From positions 12,706 to 44,618 of the forward strand of contig JH155076.1 of the NCBI GenBank assembly GCA_000226015.1: 31,913 nt of DNA, given 5' to 3'. This DNA is from Mnemiopsis leidyi (Eukaryota > Ctenophora > Tentaculata > Lobata > Bolinopsidae). Below the pieces are notes generated by a model. The model had not been told where the DNA came from. It searched no databases and saw nothing but the letters and a program-made list of their open reading frames with translations. Shown here in pieces: positions 20,501-29,826 of this stretch; positions within the stretch are counted from its first letter, which is position 1, and the number at the start of each line of letters is the position of its first letter. Made by a program: the position numbers and the translations under genes.

Positions 20501-23500
20501 CTTGCGTCACAAAGTTCTTAATCAGTGTGTCCGTGGTCAAGCGATACTGAGACAAAACCTTCCGCAAATCTCGCATTTCGGTTGTCTTCTCCAAGTTCTT
20601 GGCTTTTAAACATTTGCCGCTGGAGTCAGTGAAGTAAACTTTGAGGATGTCCAGCATGGCCTCTACAACTTGACTCTGTTTGCTGTTCAGTTCTTGTACC
20701 TCATCGTGAGCTATGGCGTTTATGTCGGGTAGGATGATTATCTCTTCAAACAGTTTCAATGTTCTCTTCCACGTCTGCTGAAGGAGGGGTTTTCGCACAT
20801 CATCGTACAGATTGTCGACAAATATTTTGAATACAACGTCAAAATATTCGATCAGCGGAGAAACAATTTCGGTGTAGTCTTCCCCGTTCTTACTCCTGAC
20901 GTTCCGTAAGTCACTTTTAATATCCCTGATACACTTCTCGATCTGAGGCTTCATGTCCTTGACAAGATCGGATATGACGCTGTTCCGGGCGTCCTTAAGT
21001 CTCTTCTGAGTTCCCTCCAGGGTTTGTTTGGCAGTTATGTCTAACAACTCACCTCCCATTGTCTTGAAGATAGATTCTAACTCCTCTCTGACACGATGAA
21101 TGTTACACAAAATTACACAAGATGTTGTCTCGCTGGTGAGCGTTCCCAGACCTTTCTTGAACACTTCAATAATACGTTTGGTGTATTCTATCAGAACGGC
21201 ATCAATAGTTTCGCAGAATCTGTTGTGGTACTTGTCCCTGAGGGCGGGGATGGGACATTTCATTTTGTCCAGGGAATCGTAGGTAGCCCTCAAAGAACTG
21301 AAAATGTCGATAACGGAGGAGGAGTGTTTGATTGAAGAGTTGGGTTGAACTGTAAAAGTGTCTTTGTCAAGACTCTTAATTAGAAATGAGTTCTTGATTT
21401 TACTATCTGACTCCTGAAGATGCTTCATAACAAACGGTTCAAACCATTTGGGATAATCGGGAAGGGAATTTTCGTATTCTGGGATGTGCGATATTTTCTT
21501 GTCGTACACAAACTTAACCGTCATCTGAAAGCCCATGACGTCGGAGGCTGCGATCTCGCTCAGCCACGTGTCCAGATTCTCCGTCAAGTCTTTCTTTAGG
21601 TCACGTGACAGGAGCTCCCAGAAAGTTTGGGCGGAAAGCGCGGCGTGCGGGAAAAACCTGGGGAGTGAGGGCAGCGTGAGAAGAAGCAACTTTTGGCGCG
21701 TAGAAATTCCTTGGAAAAAAAATTCAATCTGAAAAAATGGAATAACTATTTAATACAAACCTGTTAAAGATAGGCTCGTAGAACATTTTATCTTCTTTCA
21801 TTTCAACAAGAATCAGGGTTATAAGCTTCTTCCAATATGCTATCTTAGCGTGTTCGGTATTCTCCTCAGCGTTGGCGTATTTAGCGTACACTTCATCAGT
21901 TTTGGTGCTGATAAAGTCGTATGTGTTCTCCAAACATAGCTGAAAAACGGATCAGGTTAGAATAAGTCGGTTACTTTCCAATTGGTAGCAGAAAGTTAAA
22001 AAACAATATCGGTACTGCTAACTGCAATGCAAAGCTGAAACCAGGCTAAAAATAGCCAAGGCTAAAGATGCAAATGTTCATTTGACCAAATTGAGAGACT
22101 GTAAACTGGAGAGCACCTTGACTCTATCTTTGATGATGATGTTGGTGTTAGTGCGTCTGTTGTTGCCGCCCCCTCCATTCCCACCTTGCTGCAGCACCTA
22201 AACGGGTCAACGTAAGTGTTTTGTCGGCAATAGGGCACCAAGCATAAAAAGTATTGACTCAGCCCATCTTACTTTTACTATTTAATTCACTAAATACATA
22301 TTTCTCACTTTTAGTCTAAAGAAGACGATGCTAGTAAGCAGAGCGATAGAATTTTCCAGATCGTCCAGTTTCTCTTGGCCTCTATTAGAGGGGTAGACAG
22401 CCTTGTAAGATGCCAGGTTCTCCCGTAAACTTGATTGTAATCTGTCTAACACTGTAGTGAACTTTTGTTTCTGAAGTACAAACGGAGGTCAGTAGACAAG
22501 AAACTAAACACTTTTCAAAATGTTGGTTCTATTCAGACACAATAAAGCTTGATCATTACATCTGAAATGGTGATTAATTAGAGAAGAAATTCCATTAAAA
22601 TTAGATGTTAGAATTCCAAGAATGAAAGATCGGACAATGCTAATCACTATGCTAGTACACTGGAAACTTACCCCGAAATTAGAGACGTTTATCTCCTGGC
22701 CGTTGTTACGTCGGTAGTGACTGTTTATCAGGGCCAACAACTTGCTGACGTCTTGCGGAGGTGCGTCCTTCTTTGTGATGAACCGCTGAGTCAGACACGA
22801 GAATTGGCTGGGATACGTACAGGGTTAGAACTAGTAACTAGTAACTAGTAACCGCTGAGTCAGACACGAGAATTGGCTGGGATACGTACAGGGTTAGAAC
22901 TAGTAACTAGTAACTAGTAACCGCTGAGTCAGACACGAGAATTGGCTGGGAGACGTACAGGGTTAGAACTAGTAACTAGTAACTAGTAACCGCTGAGTCA
23001 GACACGAGAATTGGCTGGGAGACGTACGGGGTTAGGAGTGAAATAGTAACGAGTAACTAAGTGAGAGAGATTGAGGGGTTTAGTGGAGAGGGAACAACAA
23101 AATAAACTTTGATTAAGATACAGGTAGTCCTGCTATTCAGAATCAGTAACATAGTTGGTACTGCGACTCACGTCATTGCCATGAAAATAGATTCGATTCC
23201 AAAGCGGGTTGCAAACTCCTCGACAATGTACTGAGCTGGACCTTCAAAAAATGTAGGCCATTCCTGCAAGAATGAATCAAACTTAAGATCCACCAAAGCG
23301 AAATGAGCATGTTTTAGGTTATCCACTTTTCCACAAAACTCAGGGAACAAAAAGGAGTTTTCTCTCTCTTATTACGGGCAACAATTCTCGAATCTCACGA
23401 CACCAATATAAGCGCTAGCTACAATTCCCACCGCCAAGTTCAATAGAACACTCACATCAAGCTCGTCGCCCTTGAGTTTGCGAGTACCAGGAGGGATGTT

Positions 23501-26500
23501 TACCCCGCTGTTCACCTCACAGAGGTGGTTAAACAGGGTCTCGTGGAGGAGCTGGTACTGGATGTGGTAGCTCGCCATGTTCTGCTCCTCTCCCTCGATC
23601 TTTATCGTCATCCGGAGGTGGACCTGACCCGACACGTCCGATCTGTCTGTTCTTTGTTCTGTAATGGGGTTGGAGGTTGGCGTTCATCTTAACAACTTAA
23701 ATCAGCCAAAATTTTAAAATCATATTAATTAGTATAATTGCTGGAATTTAGTGTATGTACAATTGCTTGGTTTAACATTAATCAACATTAATTTGTTAAT
23801 CCAGTTCTATGGCAACTGATGAGTTACCCATCACTATCATAAAAGGAGAGAGGAAATTCGCAAGATACCTAGCCTAAACTCAAGCCTTATAGACACGTAT
23901 ACGATTATGAATTACATTGAAAATGTGATAAAATTGTGGTAAAATTGTGTTATTCGCATAGGGGAAAGGTCACAAATCTTTTGTATCATGTGTAGCTATT
24001 GATCAATGTAAAGTTAGGTACTACCAATCAAAACCAAGAAAAACCATCACGTAATACAAATAATTTGTGACCGCTTCCGAAAAAGACCTTTCTCTATTAT
24101 TGAGCTGAATTGTCAAATAATAGCTGGATAGGAATTTTGGAGAGGGCCACAATTTTTGATTGATGAGAAGTTGGAAAACAGTTCTTTATAGCTTCTAATT
24201 GGTTAAAATTTGTGACACCTCTCCAAAATTCCTATTTATATCTAGCCCAAAAACTAATTTTTTAGCGTCTAAAGGTAATGTTGTCTTGTAGCTTTAATAA
24301 TTGCCGATATTCCTCGACTACAAGATTTAAAACGTTCACTGTTAGAGTTCAATAACAACAGCATGAAAAAGTGAGCTAAGCGGGCTGATAAACAGTTTAA
24401 AGCTTACGAAGCAAGCTTATTGCTTTGGCCTGTACTTACAATAACTAATGAACCGATTTACAGTTAAATGGTCACACAAATCTGTAGGCCGAATAAAGTT
24501 AGAGTTTGGTAGTTCGATAAGAATGAAATTCTCAACACCCTAGGCATAAATTTTGTAACTTAAACGATATGATTTCAAATAAAATGATCGAAAGCAGGCT
24601 TACTGAGATCGAGCCACACGTCAGTCTCTCCACAAAGCTGCTTAACGTCGATAATAGCTTGACCCAGAAAATCGTCAGCTTCACGTTTCAGATGAGTCAT
24701 GACACGAGACTTAAAATCGTCATCCTCATCCCACACTCGAACCTGGAGTCAATGAAATGATAAATCATGAATAAAGTTTTTAAAAAAGAAGACTAGCTTA
24801 AATCACATGCTCAGATAGAAAAAATAGTGCCATAGAGAAGAAAAAGAGGCTGCACCTTGATTCTGTCGGATGAGTTGTTACAATCAAAACTGAAATTCTC
24901 GTTCCATTTTGGGTTGAGGTCTTGCTGAATAGTGGCCGTTGTTTTCTTTATTTTTCCAACTTGTACTGTAACGTACGGATCGCTAGTCCCTGGGAAAAAC
25001 AGCGTTAGAACTCACATCTTACAGCCTCGTAGGTGATAAGGACGACTTTTAATGCCCTCAAAATTTAAGAAATAAACAAAACAATCTGCTAGAGCTACCT
25101 GAGCCACTGAAATATATTTCAAATAATAAAATTCATACGCATTCAAATAATAAAATTCATACGCAATCTTTCTCTAGGAGTTTAAATTACCAGATTTATC
25201 TTTGCCGGTCAGCCCCTGAGCCTCGACTACCTCAATGTCGATTTTAGCACTCCACTTGCTGGATCCGGTCAGGATTGAATGTTTTACTTCCTTCTTCACA
25301 GAATCTAGCTTCTCACTTTCCTCTCCGAATGCTAGCCTCAGTAACTCAAACATGTCTTTTGATGCGTTCTCCGTGACTTTCATTCGCTGTCTAAAGACAA
25401 GGGAATGATTTGAATGAAGCAGGCTTGCACTATTGATTTTAGATAGATATAGGGCAATAAGATATCTAAATATATATATTTAGATATTTTATTGCATACT
25501 TTATCCATATACCAAAAGGGCTTATCTAAGGTCAAATTCAATACGATAAGAATGTAATTAAAATTTATTCAAATAAGGATGAGTAATTTCTTACTCTATT
25601 GATTTCATGATATATTCGTGTTGTGCATTATCCTCGTTTTCACCTCTCAGTGTTTTCTGATGTGCACGCTGAAATTGAAATTAGGGATCGCGACTGGAAT
25701 GTTGTAAACATAAAAATTGCAACAAAAAAGAGTTGTATAGTGTGACACACCACATCATAAGCCGCTCTAAATGGCTTGAGCCGATAAGAGATAAGGTAGA
25801 CACCCTAGCAGTCATATCAATAGTACAGTTCTAGTTCTAGAATAGTGTTATCCAAGCCAGTAAGTCAAAGAATACAAAGTTTGCTAAGCAAGCACGAAGC
25901 AAGTAGGTTGCTAAGTAAGTAAAAAGGTTGCTTAGTAAGTTGCTTTGAAGGCAAATAGGTTGCTAACTGCTAAGTTGCTGAGAACCAACCTGGAGACAAT
26001 CAGCGTTAAGGAGTTCCTGACACTTCTGATGACACTTGACCCCGCAGGAGGAACACTTGACTCCCTGTTTGGTGAGACCCCACATGAAACCTTCACACTC
26101 CGAACAGAATGTGGGCGACAGGGCTGACCTGCAGTTGTGTTTGTGCTAAAACTGACAAGAGTTTAACTTTACATGTGGGCCAGCCTCATATTATCTCATC
26201 TTGATCAATTCGGGTCTATGTTTGAGAAGAATGTCATTCCAGCAAATACAAGTTTAAAAACGCACCATGAGTGAAACTTGTGGGGTTCTGTGAGGGATAT
26301 AGGGTAGATGAGAGCTTGTATAGTCTTTCTGAACACGTGACCTTTAAGAGTTCCGTAGTTGGCAATGTCGAAGAAACTGTCTCCCAGTTTAAACTCTGGG
26401 TTGGAGTCGGTACAACGGGGTTTGCTGTAGATTTGCATCTTTGTTGTGGTGCTGTTAACTGTGTCCCACATCCTGAGTAAAGTATTATATAATTATATAT

Positions 26501-28838
26501 CATTATTATATAATATTATTATAATAATATCATTATATCGTTAAGGTGTGTTTTGCCGTGTTCGTTACGAATGTAAAGGCTGCACTAAAGATTGGACTGC
26601 ACGGAAACGCTAACTTTTAATTCCTTGTTTAACATTCCGTATAACAGCAAAAATTTCCACTGAATCGCCAAGCTAGACACATACCTAGACCTTTAACATA
26701 TAGATACTTAGATGGTGGCTGCGCGAAGAACTAAGAAATCTAAAGTAAATGCAAATGTGTAGAAAACAATTTCTGCAATATCTGCACGAATGACAGGATG
26801 AGCCATATATAAGCTTGTAAACTTATCAATATGCTTATTGTATAAATTACCAATAAGATTATATCAATATGTTAATATATATGCCTTAAACCGAAAACAC
26901 ATGGCTTTTTCTAGTAAACTTACAGATCTGTACAGAAAATTAGAAGTTCTAGAGCGATGAAACAAACGAAAATGCCATATACTTAAACTAGCCTAACTAA
27001 TACATGAGGCAACGCGGTGCCACACCTAAGCCCAAGTTGACATTCACTTTTATGAATCAGGCTCCACAAATCAAGGTACTAAAAATTTGAGCAAGAATGT
27101 CAAGGACACTTGCATGATTAATATTGTAAACTCTATCAAGGTCGAGAGCGTTTAATTACACGTAACAGTTCTCAAACAACAAAGAAGATAAATCGATTAA
27201 GAAGATATGATACCTAGCGGCGGTGCTCTTGACTTTATCAGAGTCGAACATATCGCTGCTGTTGTCGCTGTTGACAGTGCTGTTGTTCTCATGGCGAGTC
27301 AGACCGCCCACTTCCCCGTCAGCAGTTGGGTAGGCTCCGTTCTCCTTTAACTCTTCTCCTTTCCCTTCCCCTTCTTCTCCTTCTTCTCCTTCCTATGACA
27401 TAGGAGCATACAACTTACTGCTTTTATCAGGGGTGGCATTCAATGTTTATAGTGACAGGCTTTTATATATTATGGTTAACCTGATTTGGGCTGCAAGCGA
27501 AATTGTAGATATTTTAGAGTTAATGAAATTGGGAACAAGCCATGTGACAGCGACATAATTATTCAGCAGAAAGAGGTAGCACAGTGCAGACCTTGGCGGT
27601 ATTCTCAACGTTTCGCATGTAGATGTTTTTCCGGATTCTCTGAACAGCGCTCATCCACATCAGTGCCTCTTTGGAGACCTCCTCCGTCTCTGCCTCATGG
27701 TCGTCAGACATGGAGAGGGAGAACTGGGACGTGCTCCGGGACTGTTGACGTGTTGTTACTGGGGACGAGGGACGTGTTGTTACTGGGGACGAGGGACGTG
27801 TTGTTACTGGGGACGAGGGGACGGTAAGAGAGCTAACAAGCTGAAACCGTAGACGGCGAAATAAAAGAATAAACTGAGCAATAGTTTTACAGAAAATTAA
27901 GTACATATGTAAATATGTAAGCAGATATTTGTGATTTTTTTACATAATTACATTCTATATCCTACAAAATAAGACTAACGATCTAAAGACCGATCAGAGA
28001 CCTAGCCGTGTACTTACTCGAGGACGTCATGCTGTACATGGTTACCGGACCCGTCCGAGTGGATGAGATTGGAGATTCGAGGGTGGAGGGGCTGGGAGCT
28101 GACGGAGTACACGCCGTCAGCACTGTTTTGTGACATGCTGCTTTGTCTGGAGCGGTGTGACATGCTCATGGATATCATGTCCAATTCGCCGTTCTGGGAA
28201 GCTGTGCGGGGAGATGGGGTTATCGGAGTTATTGGTGCTGTAATTTTGAAATTTGAACTATCAAATGTTTTTATTAAACTTTTGAAATGTTCTTGAGCCA
28301 TCATTCCTGAAAAAAGGATAATCTTAAGAAAGAATATAAGAGTTTGATATGAATTCAAATTCTTATCGAACTTTTATATTCTTTCTTCAACTGTTTTCGT
28401 AGGGTTTATTAAAATGATTTCTGTACCTGTTTCATTTGTAACTGCGTCTCTAAAATCGGAACCACTGTCAATTGTCATAAAACTATCATTTCGTTCAGGC
28501 TGAGGCGCTGAAGGGGGATTTGCGATCGTATGATATAAGTAAAGCATGGCTCACACTTTACAGCAAGGAAAAATCTCAAAAATTTCGAAAGTATATGCTT
28601 CAGAAAATAGAAACTTGAGAACTAACGCATATGCGTTCCGTTGCCGGGACGGCTCCGAGAAATATTGCTCCCCTTTATGTCCTGGAAATTCTTCTGGCTT
28701 TGTGCTTTCAACGTCGTCATCTGGGAATAGATTCTTCAAATAGAGCCAGCTCCAAAGACAGGGGTGAATGAACGGAACATTCAATGCTCTATAACCTATT
28801 GTGCTCACAGAAACAAGGGCTGGGCGTGGAGCACGTCG
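17553..28838 (-). CDS. UNC13: UNC13 / Munc13 vesicle-priming protein, 21 exons resolved, 5' end uncertain
   Basis: Presynaptic/secretory priming factor that opens syntaxin for SNARE assembly. Exons, 5' to 3': 28838-28809, 28720-28627, 28507-28427, 28306-28018, 27832-27592, 27392-27214, 26472-26266, 26128-25990, 25668-25595, 25390-25191, 24989-24856, 24742-24604, 23658-23456, 23263-23172, 22807-22672, 22470-22309, 22197-22117, 21939-21761, 21657-20393, about 18215-18056 (5' edge in the N gap), 17832-17553. Every determinable phase agrees, giving about 1454 aa. Order: Ser-rich disordered N-terminus, CaM-like amphipathic helix ([16 protein letters not shown]), C1, C2B, MUN, C2C. The last exon ends [19 protein letters not shown], the family C-terminus. 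No C2A domain was found, so this resembles the short-type N-terminus, or C2A exons lie farther upstream. An intronless GPCR is nested antisense in the 2.2-kb intron before the C2C exon. Confidence 0.95.
17971..18010. repeat. 14-bp tandem repeat, three copies
   Basis: AATTCTACTCCTTG begins at 17971, 17985 and 17999 (third copy slightly altered), in the last UNC13 intron. Confidence 0.85.
18056..18215 (-). CDS. UNC13: UNC13 C2C exon with 5' edge inside an assembly gap
   Basis: The readable part (18212-18056) encodes [33 protein letters not shown] and [10 protein letters not shown], a C2C core. It ends in phase 2 at donor GTAAGTTGC and joins the final exon. The preceding exon ends in phase 1 after DCTVK. 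Three bases from the gap would restore both phase and family length. A cryptic acceptor inside the exon (TATCAG, 18212-18207) is also in phase but drops three residues. Confidence 0.85.
18213..18226. other. Assembly gap (14 N)
   Basis: Fourteen N bases. The gap hides the acceptor of the C2C exon of UNC13; the flank at 18227-18260 has stops in every useful frame. Confidence 0.99.
18447..18478 (+). promoter_or_regulatory. AT microsatellite with TATA-like TATATAAAG, possible GPCR core promoter
   Basis: Two (TA)n runs flank TATATAAAG about 290 bp before the receptor ATG. This is consistent with a TATA box for the plus-strand GPCR, but simple-repeat origin alone would explain it. Confidence 0.25.
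18754..19722 (+). CDS. Divergent class A (rhodopsin-like) G-protein-coupled receptor, intronless, nested in a UNC13 intron
   Basis: 322 aa from the first ATG; 39 codons upstream are open but lack an in-frame ATG and have no receptor character. There are seven hydrophobic helices. Class A marks seen: [17 protein letters not shown] (Asp65, position 2.50), Cys92 before helix 3 and Cys170 in loop 2 (disulfide pair), Trp143 in helix 4, and glycosylation sites N5 and N178. Odd: the helix 1 GN motif reads GD (34-35), the DRY site reads SKA (116-118), helix 5 lacks its Pro, CWxP reads LIAFP, and NPxxY reads NFFVL (275-279). The C-tail is highly charged ([18 protein letters not shown]). The ligand cannot be inferred. 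Cnidarians and placozoans have large families of such intronless receptors (general knowledge). It lies wholly in the UNC13 intron 20392-18216, on the opposite strand. Confidence 0.92.
   Translation: MKNDNTSSYRIAYTTDRDILAGFKVLLSVTILVGDSLILVGSLRYNAVKLHKILVIFIQHMAVADFLVALFGVIPGAVSLAADDWVLGDSFCYITYFFKDSSEAFQCFIVTAIAMSKAFIAKYPFRAAHFSQKAGQAIAVSIWFVGIAFPAALLLNDLDGVFFNFITYTCDYSNKHSNWTKTYSIILGILLLLSLVGTVISSAVLLVIARQFTRGRSAGLKWQGILTVLLTSGTHLLIAFPLALYYFCRVYTKQYAQADLFRYGWWISQLGSVINFFVLGLSLPSFRDFLKSKIFKREVRDRENEQETAEEAEERQRNLSSP
19723..20392 (+). other. GPCR 3' region / remainder of the UNC13 intron
   Basis: AT-rich. It contains an open frame of 61 codons from ATG 19942 to 20127 ([19 protein letters not shown]...). 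This is hydrophilic and unlike anything known to me, so it is probably 3' UTR of the receptor. An ATTAAA hexamer lies at about 20002. The UNC13 donor lies at 20392-20391 on the minus strand. Confidence 0.4.
20393..21657 (-). CDS. UNC13: UNC13 large exon: C-terminal part of MUN domain
   Basis: A single 1265-bp exon encoding 421 complete residues, from [18 protein letters not shown] through [39 protein letters not shown] and the start of C2C ([17 protein letters not shown]). The acceptor is CTCACTCCCCAG and the donor is GTTTGTTTAG. All other exons are 30-289 bp, so introns were probably lost here. The segment [10 protein letters not shown] corresponds to TPKQCAVVELAL in vertebrate Munc13. Confidence 0.93.
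22117..22197 (-). CDS. UNC13: UNC13 81-bp exon with a glycine/asparagine-rich insert
   Basis: 27 codons, phase 0 on both sides, reading [18 protein letters not shown] and then NIIIKDRVK. The family position normally reads VQELQSPPRASQVVKDCVK, so the conserved ends remain but the middle is a Gly/Asn-rich loop. Because it is symmetrical, skipping it would keep the frame. Confidence 0.88.
22782..23037 (-). repeat. 69-bp tandem repeat duplicating a UNC13 exon/intron junction
   Basis: ACCGCTGAGTCAGACACGAG begins at 22782, 22851, 22920 and 22989, a period of exactly 69. The first copy contains the first 26 coding bases (22807-22782) and the acceptor of a MUN exon; the other three lie upstream in the intron. 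Each copy therefore carries a CCCAG acceptor plus 26 bp of exon sequence, followed by (ACTAGTT)n spacer. Copies differ by only one to a few bases. Reading from a decoy acceptor gives a stop within the spacer (LVTSY, then stop). Confidence 0.93.
23456..25390 (-). CDS. UNC13: UNC13 C2B domain exons
   Basis: Exons 25390-25191, 24989-24856, 24742-24604 and the start of 23658-23456 encode [17 protein letters not shown], the calcium loop 1 sequence [27 protein letters not shown], and loop 3 VRVWDEDDD. The loop aspartates known to bind calcium in Munc13 C2B are retained. The exon finishes with [19 protein letters not shown] and passes into the MUN domain ([14 protein letters not shown]). Confidence 0.95.
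23659..24603 (-). other. UNC13 intron containing inverted repeats
   Basis: A 945-bp intron. Arms at about 24128-24172 and 24197-24250 are inverted copies around AGGAATTTTGGAGAGG. A second, weaker pair sits around GGTCACAAAT (23966-23975) and its complement ATTTGTGACC (24062-24071). The set spans about 300 bp and may be an old fold-back element. No coding sequence was seen. Confidence 0.55.
25099..25165. repeat. Two direct copies of a 25-bp unit
   Basis: TTCAAATAATAAAATTCATA followed by CGCA occurs twice in a row, just downstream (minus strand) of the UNC13 exon ending at 25191. Confidence 0.75.
25454..25495. repeat. 42-bp near-perfect palindrome
   Basis: GCAATAA at 25454-25460 pairs with TTATTGC at 25489-25495. 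Between them the 26 bases 25462-25487 (ATATCTAAATAT...) are a perfect palindrome. The single non-complementary pair (G25461, T25488) would be a G-U wobble in RNA. It lies in a UNC13 intron. Confidence 0.85.
25990..26472 (-). CDS. UNC13: UNC13 C1 (diacylglycerol/phorbol ester) domain, two exons
   Basis: The exons 26472-26266 and 26128-25990 join through a split Trp codon. After [12 protein letters not shown] comes the zinc pattern His-X12-Cys-X2-Cys-X13-Cys-X2-Cys-X4-His-X2-Cys-X7-Cys, complete and with exact spacing (HKFHSW...CSEC...[12 protein letters not shown]...C). The Trp in [10 protein letters not shown] corresponds to the residue that tunes DAG binding in Munc13-1. An active DAG switch is therefore expected (family knowledge). 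Confidence 0.95.
26473..27213 (-). other. UNC13 intron upstream of the C1 exon
   Basis: A 741-bp AT-rich intron. Its acceptor-proximal end (26486-26540) is a TAT/ATA-rich, partly self-complementary stretch. No gene was seen. Confidence 0.7.
27592..27832 (-). CDS. UNC13: UNC13 exon with 8-residue repeat and CaM-binding-like helix
   Basis: An 80-codon exon. It begins with a 24-bp coding minisatellite (27747-27818) giving PSSPVTTR repeated three times, then a Ser/Glu-rich stretch, then [20 protein letters not shown]. The latter aligns with the Munc13 segment AKANWLRAFNKVRMQL, the known calmodulin-binding helix, with aromatic, hydrophobic and basic residues in place. It precedes C1 as in other UNC13 proteins. 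Confidence 0.85.
28809..28838 (-). CDS. UNC13: UNC13 30-bp microexon
   Basis: CCTTCTTTTAG acceptor, ten codons ([10 protein letters not shown]) in phase 0, then donor GTGAGCAC. It joins in frame to the following exon at 28720, which begins with ATG. This is the most upstream exon I can place. Both neighbours are symmetrical in phase, so it could be optional. Confidence 0.6.
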
Positions 28839-29495
28839 CTAAAAGAAGGGTAATTTGGTAAAGTTCTTTGTCGTAAGAGCATTATAATTCACCCAGGCAA
28901 CCACAGGAGTTAGAGCATTGCACTGGTACTCGCATAAGTTAGAGTATTATACGTGCAATCTCACGGAAAATGTGCTTCACTTCAGAGACGAAACTTGCAT
29001 AACTCATGTTTTAGCGTGATACACTAATCACACGCAGAAGAATCAAAAATTTATCTACGAGAAGAAATAACAAATAACACGGCACACATCACAACGAATA
29101 CACAAAATATCACCTTATCGGTCTGAATTATTAGACCTTAACAGAGCTGGCTGATCTGTGGTAAACAGTTGTTAAAATTCTACAGGCCCAACAAAAACAT
29201 AAAAGCATAAAACATAATTGTATAAACTATTAATCAGAGACTAACTCACTGACTCGGTGAAATATTTAATAATATTATTCTCGAGACAATACAGTACACA
29301 GGCTTTTTATTGATGAAGCAGTAACAGTTTTTTGGTATAAAGTTTCACATTTTAGCACAGGCTTTTTATTGATGAAGCTATTGAATAACCTTGTAGCAAC
29401 GCTTCCAAGGGACAGCTGATTGAGAACAGCAGCAACAGAGATCCAGGAGACTCCAATCAAGATCCATCAGCCAACTGTATTCTTGTAAAAAGAGA
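28839..29495 (-). other. UNC13 5' region, no further exon placed
   Basis: AT-rich sequence. A short ATG-led segment near 29008 (MSYASFVSEVKHIF, then a GTGAGA donor) ends in phase 1 and does not fit the microexon, so I did not include it. CACAGGCTTTTTATTGATGA occurs twice, at about 29297 and 29356. Confidence 0.4.
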
Positions 29496-29826
29496 TACAA
29501 ACAATATGTAAATGTAACATTTTACGAGACAACTGTATTCTTGTAAAAAGAGATACAAACAATATGTAAATGTAACATTTTACAAACAATATGTAAATGT
29601 AACATTTTACAAACAATATGTAAATGTAACATTTTACAAACAATATGTAAATGTAACATTTTACAAACAATATGTAAATGTAACATTTTACAAACAATAT
29701 GTAAATGTAACATTTTACAAACAATATGTAAATGTAACATTTTACAAACAATATGTAAATGTAACATTTTACAAACAATATGTAAATGTAACATTTTACA
29801 AACAATATGTAAATGTAACATTTTAC
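29495..29826. repeat. 27-bp minisatellite, about 10-11 copies
   Basis: The unit around ACAATATGTAAATGTAAC repeats every 27 bp from about 29558 to 29826 (ten near-identical copies). An extra copy upstream is separated by a duplicated spacer (ACTGTATTCTTGTAAAAAGA). Because 27 is divisible by three, two minus-strand frames stay open through the array (repeating KCYIYILFV or MLHLHIVCK). These frames are artefacts of the repeat. There are no variable spacers, so this is not CRISPR. Confidence 0.93.

Noticed and set aside
29000..29050. ATG-led segment MSYASFVSEVKHIF as a UNC13 first exon
   Set aside because: Its donor phase (1) does not match the phase-0 microexon downstream.
29495..29826. CRISPR-like array
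   Set aside because: Units are contiguous with no variable spacers, and the DNA is eukaryotic.
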